From contig CM046839.1 in NCBI GenBank assembly GCA_025618425.1, positions 3,695,008-3,759,007 of the forward strand: 64,000 nucleotides of DNA. Direction: 5' to 3'. Shown here piece after piece: positions 45,331 to 58,500 of the stretch. The position numbers and the translations under genes were made by a program. The stretch comes from Heliocidaris tuberculata. Lineage: Eukaryota > Echinodermata > Echinoidea > Camarodonta > Echinometridae. The notes below the pieces were generated by a model. The model saw only the letters and a program-made list of their open reading frames with translations, did not search any database and was not told the origin of the DNA. Numbering within the stretch: position 1 is the first letter of the stretch; every line of letters starts with the position of its first letter.

Positions 45331-45635
45331 ACTGAGCGAGTTTTGGAGGGCTGGCGATAAGAAAAAAATACGGGTCTCCCTTCAAGCAGAATTTTAGAAT
45401 TTACCAATTTTTTTTTTTTGCTTGTCAGAGAATCATGGAGGAAAACATCTGATAACTCCCACCCACTGAGCGACTTTTTTTGAGAGCTGGCGGAAAAAAA
45501 ATTGTCGCCATCCCCCCCCCCCCCCTCCCCCACCCCCACTGAGCGTGCTTTCGAGGGCTGGCGAGAAGAAAAAAATACGGGTCTCCCTTCAACAGAATTT
45601 GCCCCCCTTGTAAAAAATCCTAGCTACGCCACATG
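45086..45635. mobile_element. hAT-like element with 8-bp target duplication GTCTAAAG and poly-C interior
   Basis: GTCTAAAG at 45078-45085 and 45636-45643 flanks CACTAGCGTAGCTGAA..TAGCTACGCCACATG. Inside are two tandem copies of a unit of about 215 bp (CACTGAGCGA.TTTTT, GAGGAAAACAT.TGATAAC, ATACGGGTCTCCCTTCAA) plus a poly-C run of more than 30 bases near 45300. Confidence 0.82.
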
Positions 45636-46219
45636 GTCTAAAGTCACGGCAAATACAACAAAATAACAATGCGAGCGAACGAATTTTCTTCAATCTTCTT
45701 CCCCCCCCCCCCCCCCCGGCCACTTTTTAATGATCCGCGGCCCTCTTAGCCTGGGGCGAAAGTATATCCACTTTGACCATGAGAAATTGAGAAGTGTATA
45801 TATAACGAAGATGTATACTTACTTTGACTGATTGGTCATCGAGCCTCTCACGATGCCATGATAAAAAGCCAAAAGTTTGTGCCGGGGATATAGGTGGTGG
45901 GGGAGGGCACGTGCCCCGCTCACTGTAATTTTTTAAAAGGAATTTCCCGGGAATATCTAAATCATCAAGCGAAAGAAAAGTAAAAGTTTGCAATTTATTG
46001 ATGTGGGAATATTTTTTTTGGGGGGGGGGGGGAGGGAGGGGAGGGCTGGGGCACGTGTCCCATGCAGTGGTCGGATAAATGTGATCCACCATGCACTTGC
46101 CTTATCAATTTATGCTTTAAAAATTAACACGTACCGTCCAGCCTTATAGGTCAGGCTATAGATGCCCAATTGTCTTTCCCCACTAAATAATGACAGTAAT
46201 CCAGGAGCCTCAATCAGAT

Positions 46220-47220
46220 TTCAGGGGTGTTGCTAGAAAATTTTGAGTGGGGGGGAGTGACACCGAAACTTTCGGACAAATTTTTAAGGTATGACACCCA
46301 AATTTGCCGACAAAAATGTGGCACACTAATTTCCCACACCAAAATAATAATAAAAGAATATCACAGAATGACGTAGAGATCCAGTTTATCATATTGACAG
46401 GCTAATTTTCGCAAGGGGGCAAACGCCTTTTGCCTGAATATCAACTTTCCAAATTTTTAATTTTTGCGAGCGATAAATTTTGTTTACTTTTCGAAGTGAA
46501 AATGTCCAGAAGTTACATAATTATTATGTAGGGACCTCGCTGCCCAAATTAATTATGTGAATATTCTGGCACCTCGCTGCCCAAAGAGTGAACTTGGTTG
46601 CCTGAATATCGGAACTTTGAATATATATTTTTTTGGGGGAGGGGGTGGGTTGGGCTGCATAAAACAAGAACTTAACAACCGGGTAAGTTTCTTTACTTAA
46701 CACTTTTGCGGGCCTCAAATCGTCCCTTTTTTTTCTCTTCTCTTATTGTTTTTCTTATTCTTTCTTATCTTTTATCCTTATCATTTCTTCTTCCGCATGA
46801 CTGTATTCCCTTTCATTATTTTGGCATACGGGCTCATTTTCGTGAAGGGGGCTGACGCCTTTTGCCCCAATATTAACCTTCAAGTGTTTTTGCGAGCGAG
46901 CGAAGCAAAATTTGGCCAGTTTTTCCTTCTTTTTCTTTACTTCCCCTTTTCCTTTCCTTCTTTTCATTTTTTCCCCTTTCCTTGTCTTTGCCTCCCCTCT
47001 CTCATTTTTTCCTCTCCTTATCCTTTTCTCCTTCCTCTTCCCTCTCCCTTCCCCCCTTTTTTGTTTTTTTTTTCTTTTAGTTTTTATTAATCAAAATCAA
47101 GAAAAAACAATTACAGAATCTTTCATTTTTTGTTTGTTTGTTTTTGTCGACAGAGGTGGCGCATTTGCCGACAGAAATTTGAGTGGGGTGTGTTACACCC
47201 CCGCCCCCTAGCGACGCCCG
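46220..47220. repeat. Mosaic of decayed poly-G-associated repeats
   Basis: GGGGTGTTGCTAGAAAATTT at 46225 and CCCCCTAGCGACGCCC at 47204 look like opposed ends of one class. In between lie two pieces of the TTGCC(C/T)GAATAT repeat also found at 1.8 kb, and a pyrimidine-rich stretch (46920-47080). No protein. Confidence 0.5.
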
Positions 47221-47398
47221 TTACGAAGCTCAGTTTAACTGCAATGAAATTACTGAGAGCTTTAAACCTACTTGTCACCAAGTCTTAGAGAGACCGTCCT
47301 GAAAGGTCACTTTATATAAATTCGAAAAGTTTTAGAAAATTGAATGGTGAATGTCATGGTCACTTTGACTAAGGAGATACTACACCTTCACCCGCAGA

Positions 47399-47838
47399 CA
47401 GGCACGCCGGAAGCAGTTTGGGATTGGGGGGGGGGGGCAAACATTCAAGGGGGCTCACCTTTCAAGGGCTCATGTCTTCTCACCCCTAAAAAACACACAC
47501 GCTTTCCCACCCTCTCACAACAATACAGACGCACGTACACACCTTTCAGAATATTTCGCTATTAAACACGTCTAATACAAAACCTCCACTACGTTAAAGT
47601 TAAAAGTTTGTATGCTTTATCTGTCTTCAGTGATCTCCAAAATACGAAAAATGAATGCAAAGGCTTACAATTACGTAATAAAGCAGTCAAGCTTTTCATA
47701 TACACACGATTTTTACTCCTTTACTACTGATATATTTTTTTTATGGGGCTTTTTGGGGGGCGAAAATGCATTCCCCCCCCCCCCCCCCTTTTTCGTTTGG
47801 GGGCGACCGCCCCCGCCCCCCCACTTCCGGCGCCTATG
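47399..47838. mobile_element. 440-bp hAT-like MITE with 8-bp target duplication CCCGCAGA
   Basis: CAGGCACGCCGGAAGCAG and CTTCCGGCGCCTATG are inverted ends followed inward by poly-G/poly-C. CCCGCAGA is duplicated at 47391-47398 and 47839-47846. Confidence 0.87.
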
Positions 47839-47929
47839 CCCGCAGAGCTTTGTGGTGTGTCTTCTCGATCTCATGTTGAAATAAAAATTTTGCGTGATAC
47901 GCTAACACACACACAACACATGCACACTC

Positions 47930-48490
47930 GACAGCTAGCTCAGCTCTGCGCCGCGCCGCGCGCCGCGCCAGAGCTAGCTATCGCTAGCAGCATATAGATC
48001 GCTAGCGTGCTCACAGCATAGAGGCTCACAGTCAGCTCATGAGCTCACAGTATACAATACGTACACTCCTCGGACATACATCGATACTATTCTCAGTGTA
48101 CAATACGCCAGCGAGTCGGGTCAACAATGTCCAGCGCAGCTAGCCTAGCCCGGTACGTAGATCCATCCGGCGCTAGCTGGCTTTTTATACTTGTACTCCG
48201 CACCTGTCATGCCTGTACAGGCTTTACAGCTAGCTGCGTATTAAAATCAACACTCCCGGCCGAGTTTAGACGACTTATTTCTTGGACTCCGTTTGCTTTT
48301 TATCAGGAGGAAATATGATCTTGCTGAATACATGCATCATTCTAACTATAGTATAGGTAACATGAAGTAGATCTACGGTATATTATCATTGACAATCAAT
48401 GCTTTATAATTTATTTGTTTTGATGAAAGAGAGGGAGCCGGGCCTGGCCTGGGCTGGGCCCCGCGCCTGGGCCGGGAGAGGAGATCGGGA
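47930..48490. promoter_or_regulatory. CpG-rich segment, candidate promoter of the PWWP gene
   Basis: This stretch has GCCGCGCCGCGCGCCGCGCC within a hairpin (AGCTCAGCTCTG..CAGAGCTAGCT), and a second GC-rich block near 48430-48490. It lies 1.7-2.3 kb before the acceptor at 50173, so a 5' untranslated exon could start here. No TATA box or splice donor was firmly identified. Confidence 0.3.
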
Positions 48491-48778
48491 TCGGAGGCGA
48501 CTGTTATTATTTTTGTCTGTGCCTGTGACTCTCTGAGACTATGTGAGTGTGACTGTGAGTATGAGTCTGACTGTGATCTCTCTGAGACTGGACTGAGTGA
48601 GTGAATGAGGTGAGCTGAGTGAACTATCTCGACTCTCACTCAAGCTCTTCCCACTCTTTCTCTCATCAAGAGATATTAAAGTGAGGAGAAGAGCTGGAGT
48701 GAGAGTGAATAGACTCTACCCTGACTGGCCAGAGGGTAGGGACATAATAATCAACTAGTTGATTGCAGTCGCTCACGA

Positions 48779-48854
48779 AGAAGAAGAAGAAGAAGAAGAG
48801 GAGGAGGAGGAGGAGGAGGAGGAGGAGGAGGAGGAGGAGGAGGAGGAGGAGGAG
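48779..48854. repeat. (GAA)n/(GAG)n microsatellite
   Basis: AAGAAG units pass into a long pure GAG run. Confidence 0.95.
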
Positions 48855-49499
48855 ACGACTTATCATCTGTATCCCTTAGGCTTTAATTAAAAAACACTAG
48901 AGTCAAGACAAGTGCGCATTGCATTATTGTTATTATGGTGATGTGCCCATATTTCACGTGTGACCTGACTTGGCCCACAGGACAATATCTCAAAAACTTC
49001 AAAAATCAGATAACACGATTGCCTAACATAGAGGAAGCGAAAAATTGCTTACAGTAGCTGCATGCTTAGGGAAAATAGGGTTAGTTTCCGAAAAAAATTA
49101 AGTTACCTACAAGGGTCTAGAAATCCTCATTTTTGAGTGAAGATGTCATCAAACTTGTAAGTAAAACGTAACGGTGATACCAAATGATTTGCATACATGT
49201 AGACCTACAGTAAATTAATGCAAAAGTGTGACAAATAGCAAATTTTTATTGAAGAATTTCAGACTTTTTCATTTTCTGTCTGATCTTTTTTTTGTGTCTG
49301 CTGACTGATCAATGGAAATTTCACTCTGATTTCTTACATCTGATGATATGACATGAAATGCAGGAATATCAATAATATTTTTGGGAAACCTCAAGTCACC
49401 ATAAAGTCTTGAAGCATTTTTATGAGTTGCATTGTTAACATTTGCAGGTGCCTAGCATAATGACCTTGACCAATGTGTGTGTGGGTGGGTGTGTGTGTG

Positions 49500-49655
49500 T
49501 AATTGGGTTTTTACAGACGTGTATCAATCAGATATGATTATTTACGTCTGGGACCACCTTTAACGTCACCATCCGAAAGACGTGACTCAGTCTTGAACCT
49601 GGGTCCGCTGAATCAGTTTTATAACTTTCAATGTTAGCCACAACGCCCAGTTGTA
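49500..49655 (-). mobile_element. tRNA-derived SINE remnant
   Basis: Read on the minus strand: a box-A-like TTGTGGCTAACATTGAAAGT, then a box-B-like GACCCAGGTTCAAGACTGAG, then CTTTCGGATGGTGACGTTAA, ending in a (CA)n tail at the 49480-49500 (GT)n. CGGATGG.GACGTTAAA blocks are characteristic of widespread animal SINE cores; the family assignment is from memory and tentative. Confidence 0.6.
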
Positions 49656-50241
49656 CATTACACTGTAGCTTATAAACCCTCAACTGTCCAAAGATCTAGG
49701 AGTTCCAAATGGAACTGGAGTAAAATAATGCATATTATTTTAGTGCTACCATCATGCAGTACTTGTAAAATAGCAGCTTCATACTCATTTGCAAATCTGG
49801 GGGTTTATGAATATGATAATAGGGACCTTGTACATTACCCACCCACTAGTTTGGTCAAAGGTCATTTTATTTCCTGCACTGTTGTTACATACATGTACAT
49901 GTAAAGCCCCAGAGACATTGCATTAATCTTATGTTATGGACATGTGCAATTACCATGATAATTACTCATTATTACATACAGATATGTGAATGGGTGCCCG
50001 TAAAAGTAATGCTCCTATTAATTACATGTATGTTACACTCCAGTTTGTGAACATTAATGCACATTATTCGATGTTATGTATAATTTAACATTAAACATTG
50101 AATATTCATTCCTTTGCATATAACTTATTATTTCATGCAATGATAGAAGTTTTATTTCATCTTATATTTACAGACTTCCTTGTCCACGTGGTTACATGGA
50201 GATTTTATCCCTGAGCTACATGTAGAACTATTTGAGAAAGA

Positions 50242-52525
50242 ATGACAGACATGGAGGACAAGGACATTTCTAATGGTGACATTGATAGCGACTCTCCTAT
50301 CTATGCGGGTCAGGGTCCAACAGCTGAACAGGATGATGTTGATGACGTGTCTTGTGAGGTCATAGATATTCAAGTCCCTGTTGAAAACAGTGATGGATGT
50401 ACTCAGGCACAGAGTCATCTTGGACAAGATGAGAAGCAAGGAATATCGTGTCCTGCCACAAGTTTGGTTAACAATAAGGAGCAGACCGGTGACCATCTGT
50501 CCTTTAATCCTCAGCAGGAAGTGGAAAGCTGTCAAACTCTTAAAACTTCTTTACCTGAGTCACTCTGTTTACCAAAATGGCATGCTGATACTTTAGATTG
50601 TACCAGAGATTCGGGTTGTAACTGGGTAGATGAATACAGTGATGATGGCGATGATGATGATGAAATTCGTGTTGGACATGAAGGGAAAAAAGCAGAGTCT
50701 CCTCTTAGAAGTGCAGTCTTGAAATGTCAGTCAAATGGAAACTGTGAGATCAGTTCGTTAATAGACAGCAGCAAAGTGGAATGCAGTTCTACAGGGACAG
50801 CAGAAGAAAGCACTATGGACTGCAGATCTTCAGCATCAAATTTAGTGCAGTGTGAGCATTCATCAAGACGTGAAACATTGTCTTGTAATTATTTAGACAG
50901 ATCTTGTGATGAGGATGTAAAGAAATGCTGTGAATTGGAAGATTTATCATTCAAAAATGAAAATTCTGAAACTTTTGATGAGCAAGAATGCCAGATACGG
51001 ACTGCATTAGAGCTTCAAACAAGTAGCAACGTTTCCAAAGATGAGCCAGTAGAGTGCCAAAGTTGTGATATGGTAGAACATAGTTGTGCAGGTAAACCAT
51101 ACTCACTTAGAACCAGAAGAAGAAAGGCTAGATTCCAGGAAGATGCTCTCAAATCTAAGCCCAATACACCTTCAAAGAAGCCAACAAGTGCGTTTTGTAA
51201 AGATCCAAAGACAACATCCAAAGAATACGAGAAGAAAGAAGGCATTAGTTTGCCTGTTACCAGGAGAATTTCGCCAAGAAAAAGAAACAGGATTGATCAA
51301 GGTGAAGACCACTCATCAGTCAAGACTGTACCTTTAGTATGTGATGAGAACCTAAATAGCAAGGTTGTGATGATAGTTGAAGAACAAGAGAAGAATGACT
51401 TCCTACATGGAAAGGAAAGAAGTTCAACTGCAAGGAGCATCCTGGACCAAAGTCCAGGTCTTTCTAATGATTCAGAAGTTGTTGATTGTGAGCTAGATAG
51501 TAGCAACGACCCAGTTAGTAGTCAAATATTTACTGGTGCTCCTATGTTCTTATGTTCAAAAACAAAGACCAGAAAACAGAGTTGTAGGGGCAAAGGATCT
51601 GCTTGCCAGACTCATGAAAATGTTTCAGCAGCAGGTGAAGGAATACAGCTGGATGTTGATGATACTTACAAGAAGGAGATAGAGTCCACAATCCTAGAAC
51701 TAGAACCAGGTCATGAAGGAGAGAAAAGGATTAGTAATGAAGATCAATCCATCGATTCTGATCTGAATCAAGCATGTGTTCCAGCAAACTCTCCTAGTAA
51801 TGATGTTCTTAAAATATCAAACAGGCCGAGAAGAAGAAAACAGTCTTTTCGGGAACAAAGAAAAACAGCTGTGGCAGACAATGAGCAGATTGCTGCTGAA
51901 ACTGGAGAAGAAGATAGGACTTTGAAAAGGACACGGAGGGTAAAGAAAAATTGTGAACCGTCCAAGAAGCAGAAATGTTTAGGGAATAAGGATGATGTGA
52001 TAGACTCACAGACCATGACGTCTTCCAATGCTTCAGTTGAAATCCCTCTGCAAACAGCGCACTTAGTTGTGAATGGGGGTTCTATCCCATGTGCAGAAAA
52101 CGACGAAGAGGCTCCCGACAATATTGAAAAGTTAGATGGACCAACGTCTCCAGTGAAGAGGCCCATATATAGGCCCAGGCGATGTAGATCAAGAGGGAGG
52201 AAATCAGCAAATGATCTCATTAATATTTTGACTGCTGCCTCTGCATCAGCTTTGAAGAGAGTCTCCGAATCCACATCGCCGCCATCCTCCAAGGAGAATC
52301 AAGCATCCGTCCAGACTGATCAGAAGGTGTCTTCGAAGAAGGGGCGATCATCCTCCAGGAAAGGCAAGGTGACCCGGGCTCGACAGCCTAGGAAGCGAAA
52401 GTACCCATGCTGTTCCCCAGGAGAAGATGACCCACAGCTTCCTGATTCTGTGAAAGCTGGAAGAGATGAGATGAATTCATCATGTAAGAAGGCAGATGAA
52501 CCAAACAATCTGACTGCAGATGCAG
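50242..52525 (+). CDS. PWWP gene, large first coding exon
   Basis: 761 codons plus 1 nt in one exon, donor GCAG|GTGAGT. No folded domain is recognisable. Acidic Asp/Glu clusters alternate with Lys/Arg patches; the last 130 codons (RPIYRPRRCRSRGRKS onward) are strongly basic. Confidence 0.9.
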
Positions 52526-55378
52526 GTGAGTATCATGCTTATAAAATTTCTTATCTTTGTATTCAAAGGGGACCAATAACCAAAAAATAATTTGTATGGA
52601 TATTAGAAGATTTGAATTCCCCCCATAATCTATAAGGCTGTCATATCTTTCGGATTAGAAATCAGGGGAAATATTATTTCTTATCAAGGGCTGCATGGAA
52701 GCGACATGTACATGTAACACTCAATGTTAACTTTCTCATGAGTATGTCGACTTGTCTACTACATTTATTTAGGGTGTAATTTGTTTTTTGAGCTTGTAAT
52801 ATCTCTTTACAGAAGTACATGTGTAATATTTGATGCTGTTTTTTTCCAATGTAGCATTCCCGCACAAAACTCCAAACATACAGATCAAAATATATTTGCT
52901 GATTAAATGATGCATTAAATGATGCATACTCCATACTACCACACTTGAAATGGCATATACTAGTATTTTCACAGGCTTTTAGCTTTATTTGTTGTGCTCC
53001 TACAGTGTACAAACTACACAGAATATATTGAGTGAAACTGAAAGTTAATTTATCTTGCATTGCATTTACCTTGCTGGAAAGCTTTTCTAAAGTTTTCGTG
53101 GATCTTAATCATAGTATTGAAGGTTACAGATATACATACAGATATCATTCTCATTGATAACAAATATCTAACTGTTAGCATGGATATATCATGTGGTGCT
53201 TAAAATAGTTTGGGCAAGTGTCCAGATGAACACCTTTAGCATATGGATTGGAATCTTATTATTTAAGGTACAAATCAAAAAGAAACAGGAAGCAGAGACT
53301 TGGATGAGGATAACAGGAAATATACAAAGGGTTTACCTGATTTTCAAACAAACTTTATGCCATTTGTTTTTATTTTGATTGTTTGGTATGCCAAATTATG
53401 TGAATGAAATATTCTTGATAATCTTTATGATATGCAATATTTCCTTGTTATCATTCCTGTCCTCTGTTGATGTTGATGTAGTACAGAGCCAATTTTCTTA
53501 TCTTAGATTGTTATGTTTCCCCAATTTACATTTTGGCAATGCCCAGCTGTTGTGTCATATTTCTACACCAAATTATTATTTTTTTATAATGGTAAAAGTA
53601 GATGTATGTAATGTAAGAACTGGGGATTTATGGCAAGATACATTGGGTGATTTCAAGTTCGGTGTTGAAAGCTGGTGTTGGTGTTGGGGCAAAACTAGTA
53701 CCAGCCACAACACCTAACCTGAAATGAAGCTGGTGCAGTGATTGACTTCACTAGGTGTTGAGATACACATGTATCAATAATGTGATTGGTATTATTTTTA
53801 TAAACCCGAATTCGGTGTTGGGGCTAGAATCAGCAGCCCAGTTCACGCTCTCAACACCAACACCAACACCGAGCTTGAAATCACCCAGTGTACATATAAG
53901 TTTATGGGTTGAAGCAACTGATTAAAAACTTTCCATTATTAATCTCTTTATTTCAGACCCAAGCCAAAAGCAGTGTGCAACCATGTTAAGGTACTTGTAC
54001 ATGTACTTGTATGTTCAGTTAGACTAGTGTTGAGGAAATTACTTTTAGTGTGTACTGCACTCCTTTAAACGCTATTGCAATATGTTATGTGTATCAAGGA
54101 TGTACTTCAGACTTGGTACCCTACAAGTATGCATTACTGTGAAGAGATAGGAAATTGAATAAAATTAATTTATATGACCCGGTGCATATACAAAATGTAC
54201 AAGAACTGGTTCCCATCCAGGAGGTACATGTATATTTGCCTTGTAAATCTTATTTGAATTACTAATAATATCATTCTAGGCCAACATTCATAGAAATGCT
54301 TTTTATTTGTGTCACTGTCAATATGTGCTTATCGCCTGTGATAAATTGAGGAAGGAGAATGTATTACATGTAGGTTCAGTACATGTACATGTATATGGAA
54401 AATTATACACATTACAGCAAATTATTTACTATTGTCTTAACACCAGCATTTTGTACAATGCCAAATCAGTTATTGCCTATAGGTTATCTTGTACAAATTC
54501 TTTTTCATAGGCCAGTATTTTAATGATAATTATTATTTACTGACCTGTCTGTAATGACTTGCTGAAATATGAAATATAAAAGAACAAAATAATTTACAAA
54601 GCCTGTTCCATGTATAAACCTGATTTAGTAGCTGTGCAAATATTTTAGATTTCATGCAGAAGGCAGTAAATGATTGTATGCAGAAGTTCTTACCTGTAAA
54701 TGTAGAATACATAACTATTAATTAAGTTTAATGTGGACAGATGTATTGACTCTTGTATTTCCATTTGTCTGCATGGGCTGTATACATGTATATAGATTTG
54801 TACCATACATGTATGTTTGCCTCTATAACTTTGTTTGAATAGTAATATGGACTATATGCCAGAAATTGATAGGAAATAGCAAAGACAGAATGAGTACAGA
54901 AGATAAAATCTGTCTTACACAGTAGATCTTTTATTTAAAATGACTTCTGTACAGAACAGATTGGAAATGTTGTATTCAAAACATTTTTTTTCTTATAGGC
55001 TTGACTCTGTGTCTCATGATGATGGCGGTGGAGATGATGATGATGAGTTGATGAATCCAGTTCTTACTCCAGACTCTAAAACTAAAGGTAAAACAAACAT
55101 TTTACAAAACCTATGGACATGTCAGCTTGTGCCCTGTGGTGTTTGTACATGTATAGCCTGTCCTATCCATTTGTCAGATATGCATTTATCTTGATGTACA
55201 TGTAGTTTTAGTCGTTACATTGCTTGTAAATGTCAATGACTTGGTAATGAGAATTACATGTATAAGCAATAATAATAGAATGATCAGCTGAATCCAGTTC
55301 TAATACCAGACTCCTTTGGAAGCCCTTAGAGTTCTAAGTTATATCATAATGTGATTTATGCGCTATACAGTAATGCAA

Positions 55379-55433
<55 letters not shown>

Positions 55434-55488
55434 CAGTATTATTATCAGTATTATTATTATTATTATTATCAGTATTATTATTATTATC

Positions 55489-55523
<35 letters not shown>

Positions 55524-55543
55524 CAGTGTTATTATTATTATTA

Positions 55544-55586
<43 letters not shown>

Positions 55587-58500
55587 GACTGCATCAAGCT
55601 GATAGTCCTGGAGCTTGGATCAGACAAAATATCAAATAATATATTTTTATGTCATTTTATGTTCACAATGCTCTAATTATACACCATAATTCAGTAATAC
55701 TGGGTAACCTACATGTATGGGACATCCGACATACCTTGGACTTGGACTTGCCCTATTGTTTTCTCTGAGGCTAGACTCTTGATTTAGTGCAGTTAAGTGT
55801 AAAATGAGATATGAAACTTCAAACACAGAATATTATGAATTATAAGGAGAGAATAGATACTGTTCTTAATTTGATTTACATGTGCTTTGTGTGCATAAAA
55901 GAGTGATTTGCATTTATGTGCTATATAACACTTATTTTTGTCTTACAGCACTTTTGAAAGGAAGTTTCTTTTCTGTATAGAACTAGAAATATTGCTTTGT
56001 TTGAATTTGTAATATACATGTATGTTACATATATATGCTTACATGTGCATTTGGTAAATGTATAGTAATCTGTATCTCATTCAAAATGAACATTACTGTT
56101 TTGACTGTATTTTATGATTTGTATGACACTTTAATTTAGCAATAGTGTCATTTGGGAATGCTTTCCTGAAAATCTACATGTATCTACCCACATATTTATG
56201 AGTAATTTGGAGGTGCTAGAGTTTGAGTTTGAGTGCCTTCTAATCATTGGATGTAGAATGTTGTATTTCCCATTATTAATAAAAAATTGCTTTGACTAAT
56301 GTCAAGGTATAAACTTAAAGCATGGCTCAACTATTTATGTCTATGCATCACAGATACTCAAGTCATTGCCTGTGTCAAGTATTTAAGTGATAAATAAATT
56401 ATGTGATTATGATTTGAAGAATTTCCTTGTCTCTCCTTTTCTCTGTCTGTGTAGATCTTCCCCCTGCCTTCAGTGTTAATGATGTAGTGTGGGCACCAGA
56501 TCCAGGAGACAAGTCAAGATGGCCTGCTGTTGTAAGTAAACTTGAAATTAATACATTTTAGGGGTTTGCATCATTGGCTGGTTTTGATTTTTTTTTTGCA
56601 TTTAATGAATTAAACCAAATGCATGACACACTAATCATCATGATTTTGAACGCAGACAAACAAAAGAACCACAAGACTGCAATATGAATAATATTTACAA
56701 CCATAAATTGCATCAGGCTCTACTACTTTTGATATATTACTAATAGATGAATATATATCATTTGGAGTCTGTGACCTTATTCATATTTATATCATAATTT
56801 TGATAATGTGTTTAGATAAAATATGAATATTCATATTTATTAGATAAATTTGTGGTACATGAATGATTTGATGAAATCTCATGAAAATTCTTTGTGTACT
56901 TTCAATTTGATACTGTGACTGAATAAGTTACATGTAAGATTGGTATATTTATAATTTGGTCTATAAAAACATATTCTTACATATCTTTCAGTGAGAGCTC
57001 AATGCTCATACCCGTATTTTGCAGTAGTATGTGATAACATATTCATGGTGCATATGAAGGCTATTAAAGGACCCAAAACCAAATTATGTAGCTTTAGGGG
57101 TAATTTAAATGATTAAGCTATTAAAGCCATGATAATAATTTCCCAAGCACTTTGGTAGTGCATAGGGATGTTATCTTTTTATGTTATTATCACTTTACAT
57201 AAACTTAGCATAAGCGTTATTTTGCATTTAATCATTTTAATGTAAACCTCATATCATTCTCATGGTAGGTGATAGAAGTGGCTGGAGAAAACGTGTCGAG
57301 ACGAGTCTACAATGTCTTCAAAACAAATCAAGCAAAAGAACATTACTTTCAAGTGTGAGTATCTATCACTGTCGGACAGGAGGACCAGACCTCTTTTGTT
57401 CACATGGATTCAATCTTCTCTATGAATGGAAGAAAGAAACTAGTGAGAGTGAAATCTAAGCGTGCCACTCATAGTCAAATATCTTTAGATTTGAAGGGCA
57501 TGTGGTCAGTTTTGATCAGTGATTAGAGTAGATCTCTTTAGTTTAGTTTCCCGCTTTACTACCAGGATATAGCAATATCTACTCCAGCTTAATGAAGGTG
57601 AAAATGAAATTGACCCCGTCATATGGTAATTAATGAATTAAATTTAGTACCCGTAATTTGTAATTGTTTTGAAGAGCTTGTTGAATAAGTGGTAATTTTC
57701 AAAAGAGACTCTGTACTGAAAAAAAAATCTTTGTTTTTAATGGATGCTTGGAATTTAAAGTTTATTATTTTTAATGGATGTTTAGAATTTAAAGTTTATT
57801 GTAAGATGATGATCTAGATATACTGGAATTTCTTTACTTTTCAATTTAAATCATTTTTCATAGAAATATGTACAATACCCCCTAAAAATAACCACAAACA
57901 AATGAAAAAAAAGAAAGATATACAGTTTAAACAAAAAGAAAACAATGAAACACATATTCACCAAATCCGTGACTTGAGCTAACAAAAGCTTAAACTTGAT
58001 TGATATTTTTTGTGTGAATGTTGATAACACCGCGTGATCTCATTATAACAAACTCCTTTGGACCAAGGAAATTACTTTGTTATATCGAAATCTTGTTAGG
58101 TCAGTGCTAAAAATCAATAGAATACATAGAAGTCCTTAATGCGCACTTCTGATTGGCTGAAAATAAAGTTGCGTTTGATTTTCCTGAGTTGCGGTCGAAC
58201 GCAAGTTTTGTGCAATGGGCCCCATTACCTTGTTATAATGAGAGTATGTCATACATGTAACAGTGCTCTTTATGATAAGGTCCCACTGATAGTATGATAA
58301 TGTTACTTCATCATGCCAAAAAAAGAAAGAAAGAAGAAACAAGAAAAAAAAAGATTTTTAAACCCTAAAATGTTGTAATAAAAGACATCTTGAACAATTT
58401 TTTCTTTTCATTGTACAGAAAATCATCAAGGTATCTGAAGCCATATAACTGCAGGGAGAAGGAAACCTATATGGTAAGTATAGATAAAGGTTTTTTTTTT

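Noticed and set aside
45069..45539. 156-residue Gly/Pro-rich frame on -
   Set aside because: It arises from poly-C/poly-G runs and tandem units of the 45086 element; homopolymer translation, not a gene.
46746..47211. Phe/Ser/Leu-rich frames on +
   Set aside because: Pyrimidine-rich low-complexity DNA translated; would look like membrane protein but has no motif or exon context.
48666..48866. Poly-Leu frame on -
   Set aside because: Translation of the GAG/GAA microsatellite.
51768..52292. 174-residue frame on -
   Set aside because: Antisense shadow of the large PWWP-gene exon, whose + frame is open for 2.3 kb and splices in phase.
55351..55602. Poly-Ile or poly-Leu frames
   Set aside because: They are the (ATT)n microsatellite read in different frames.
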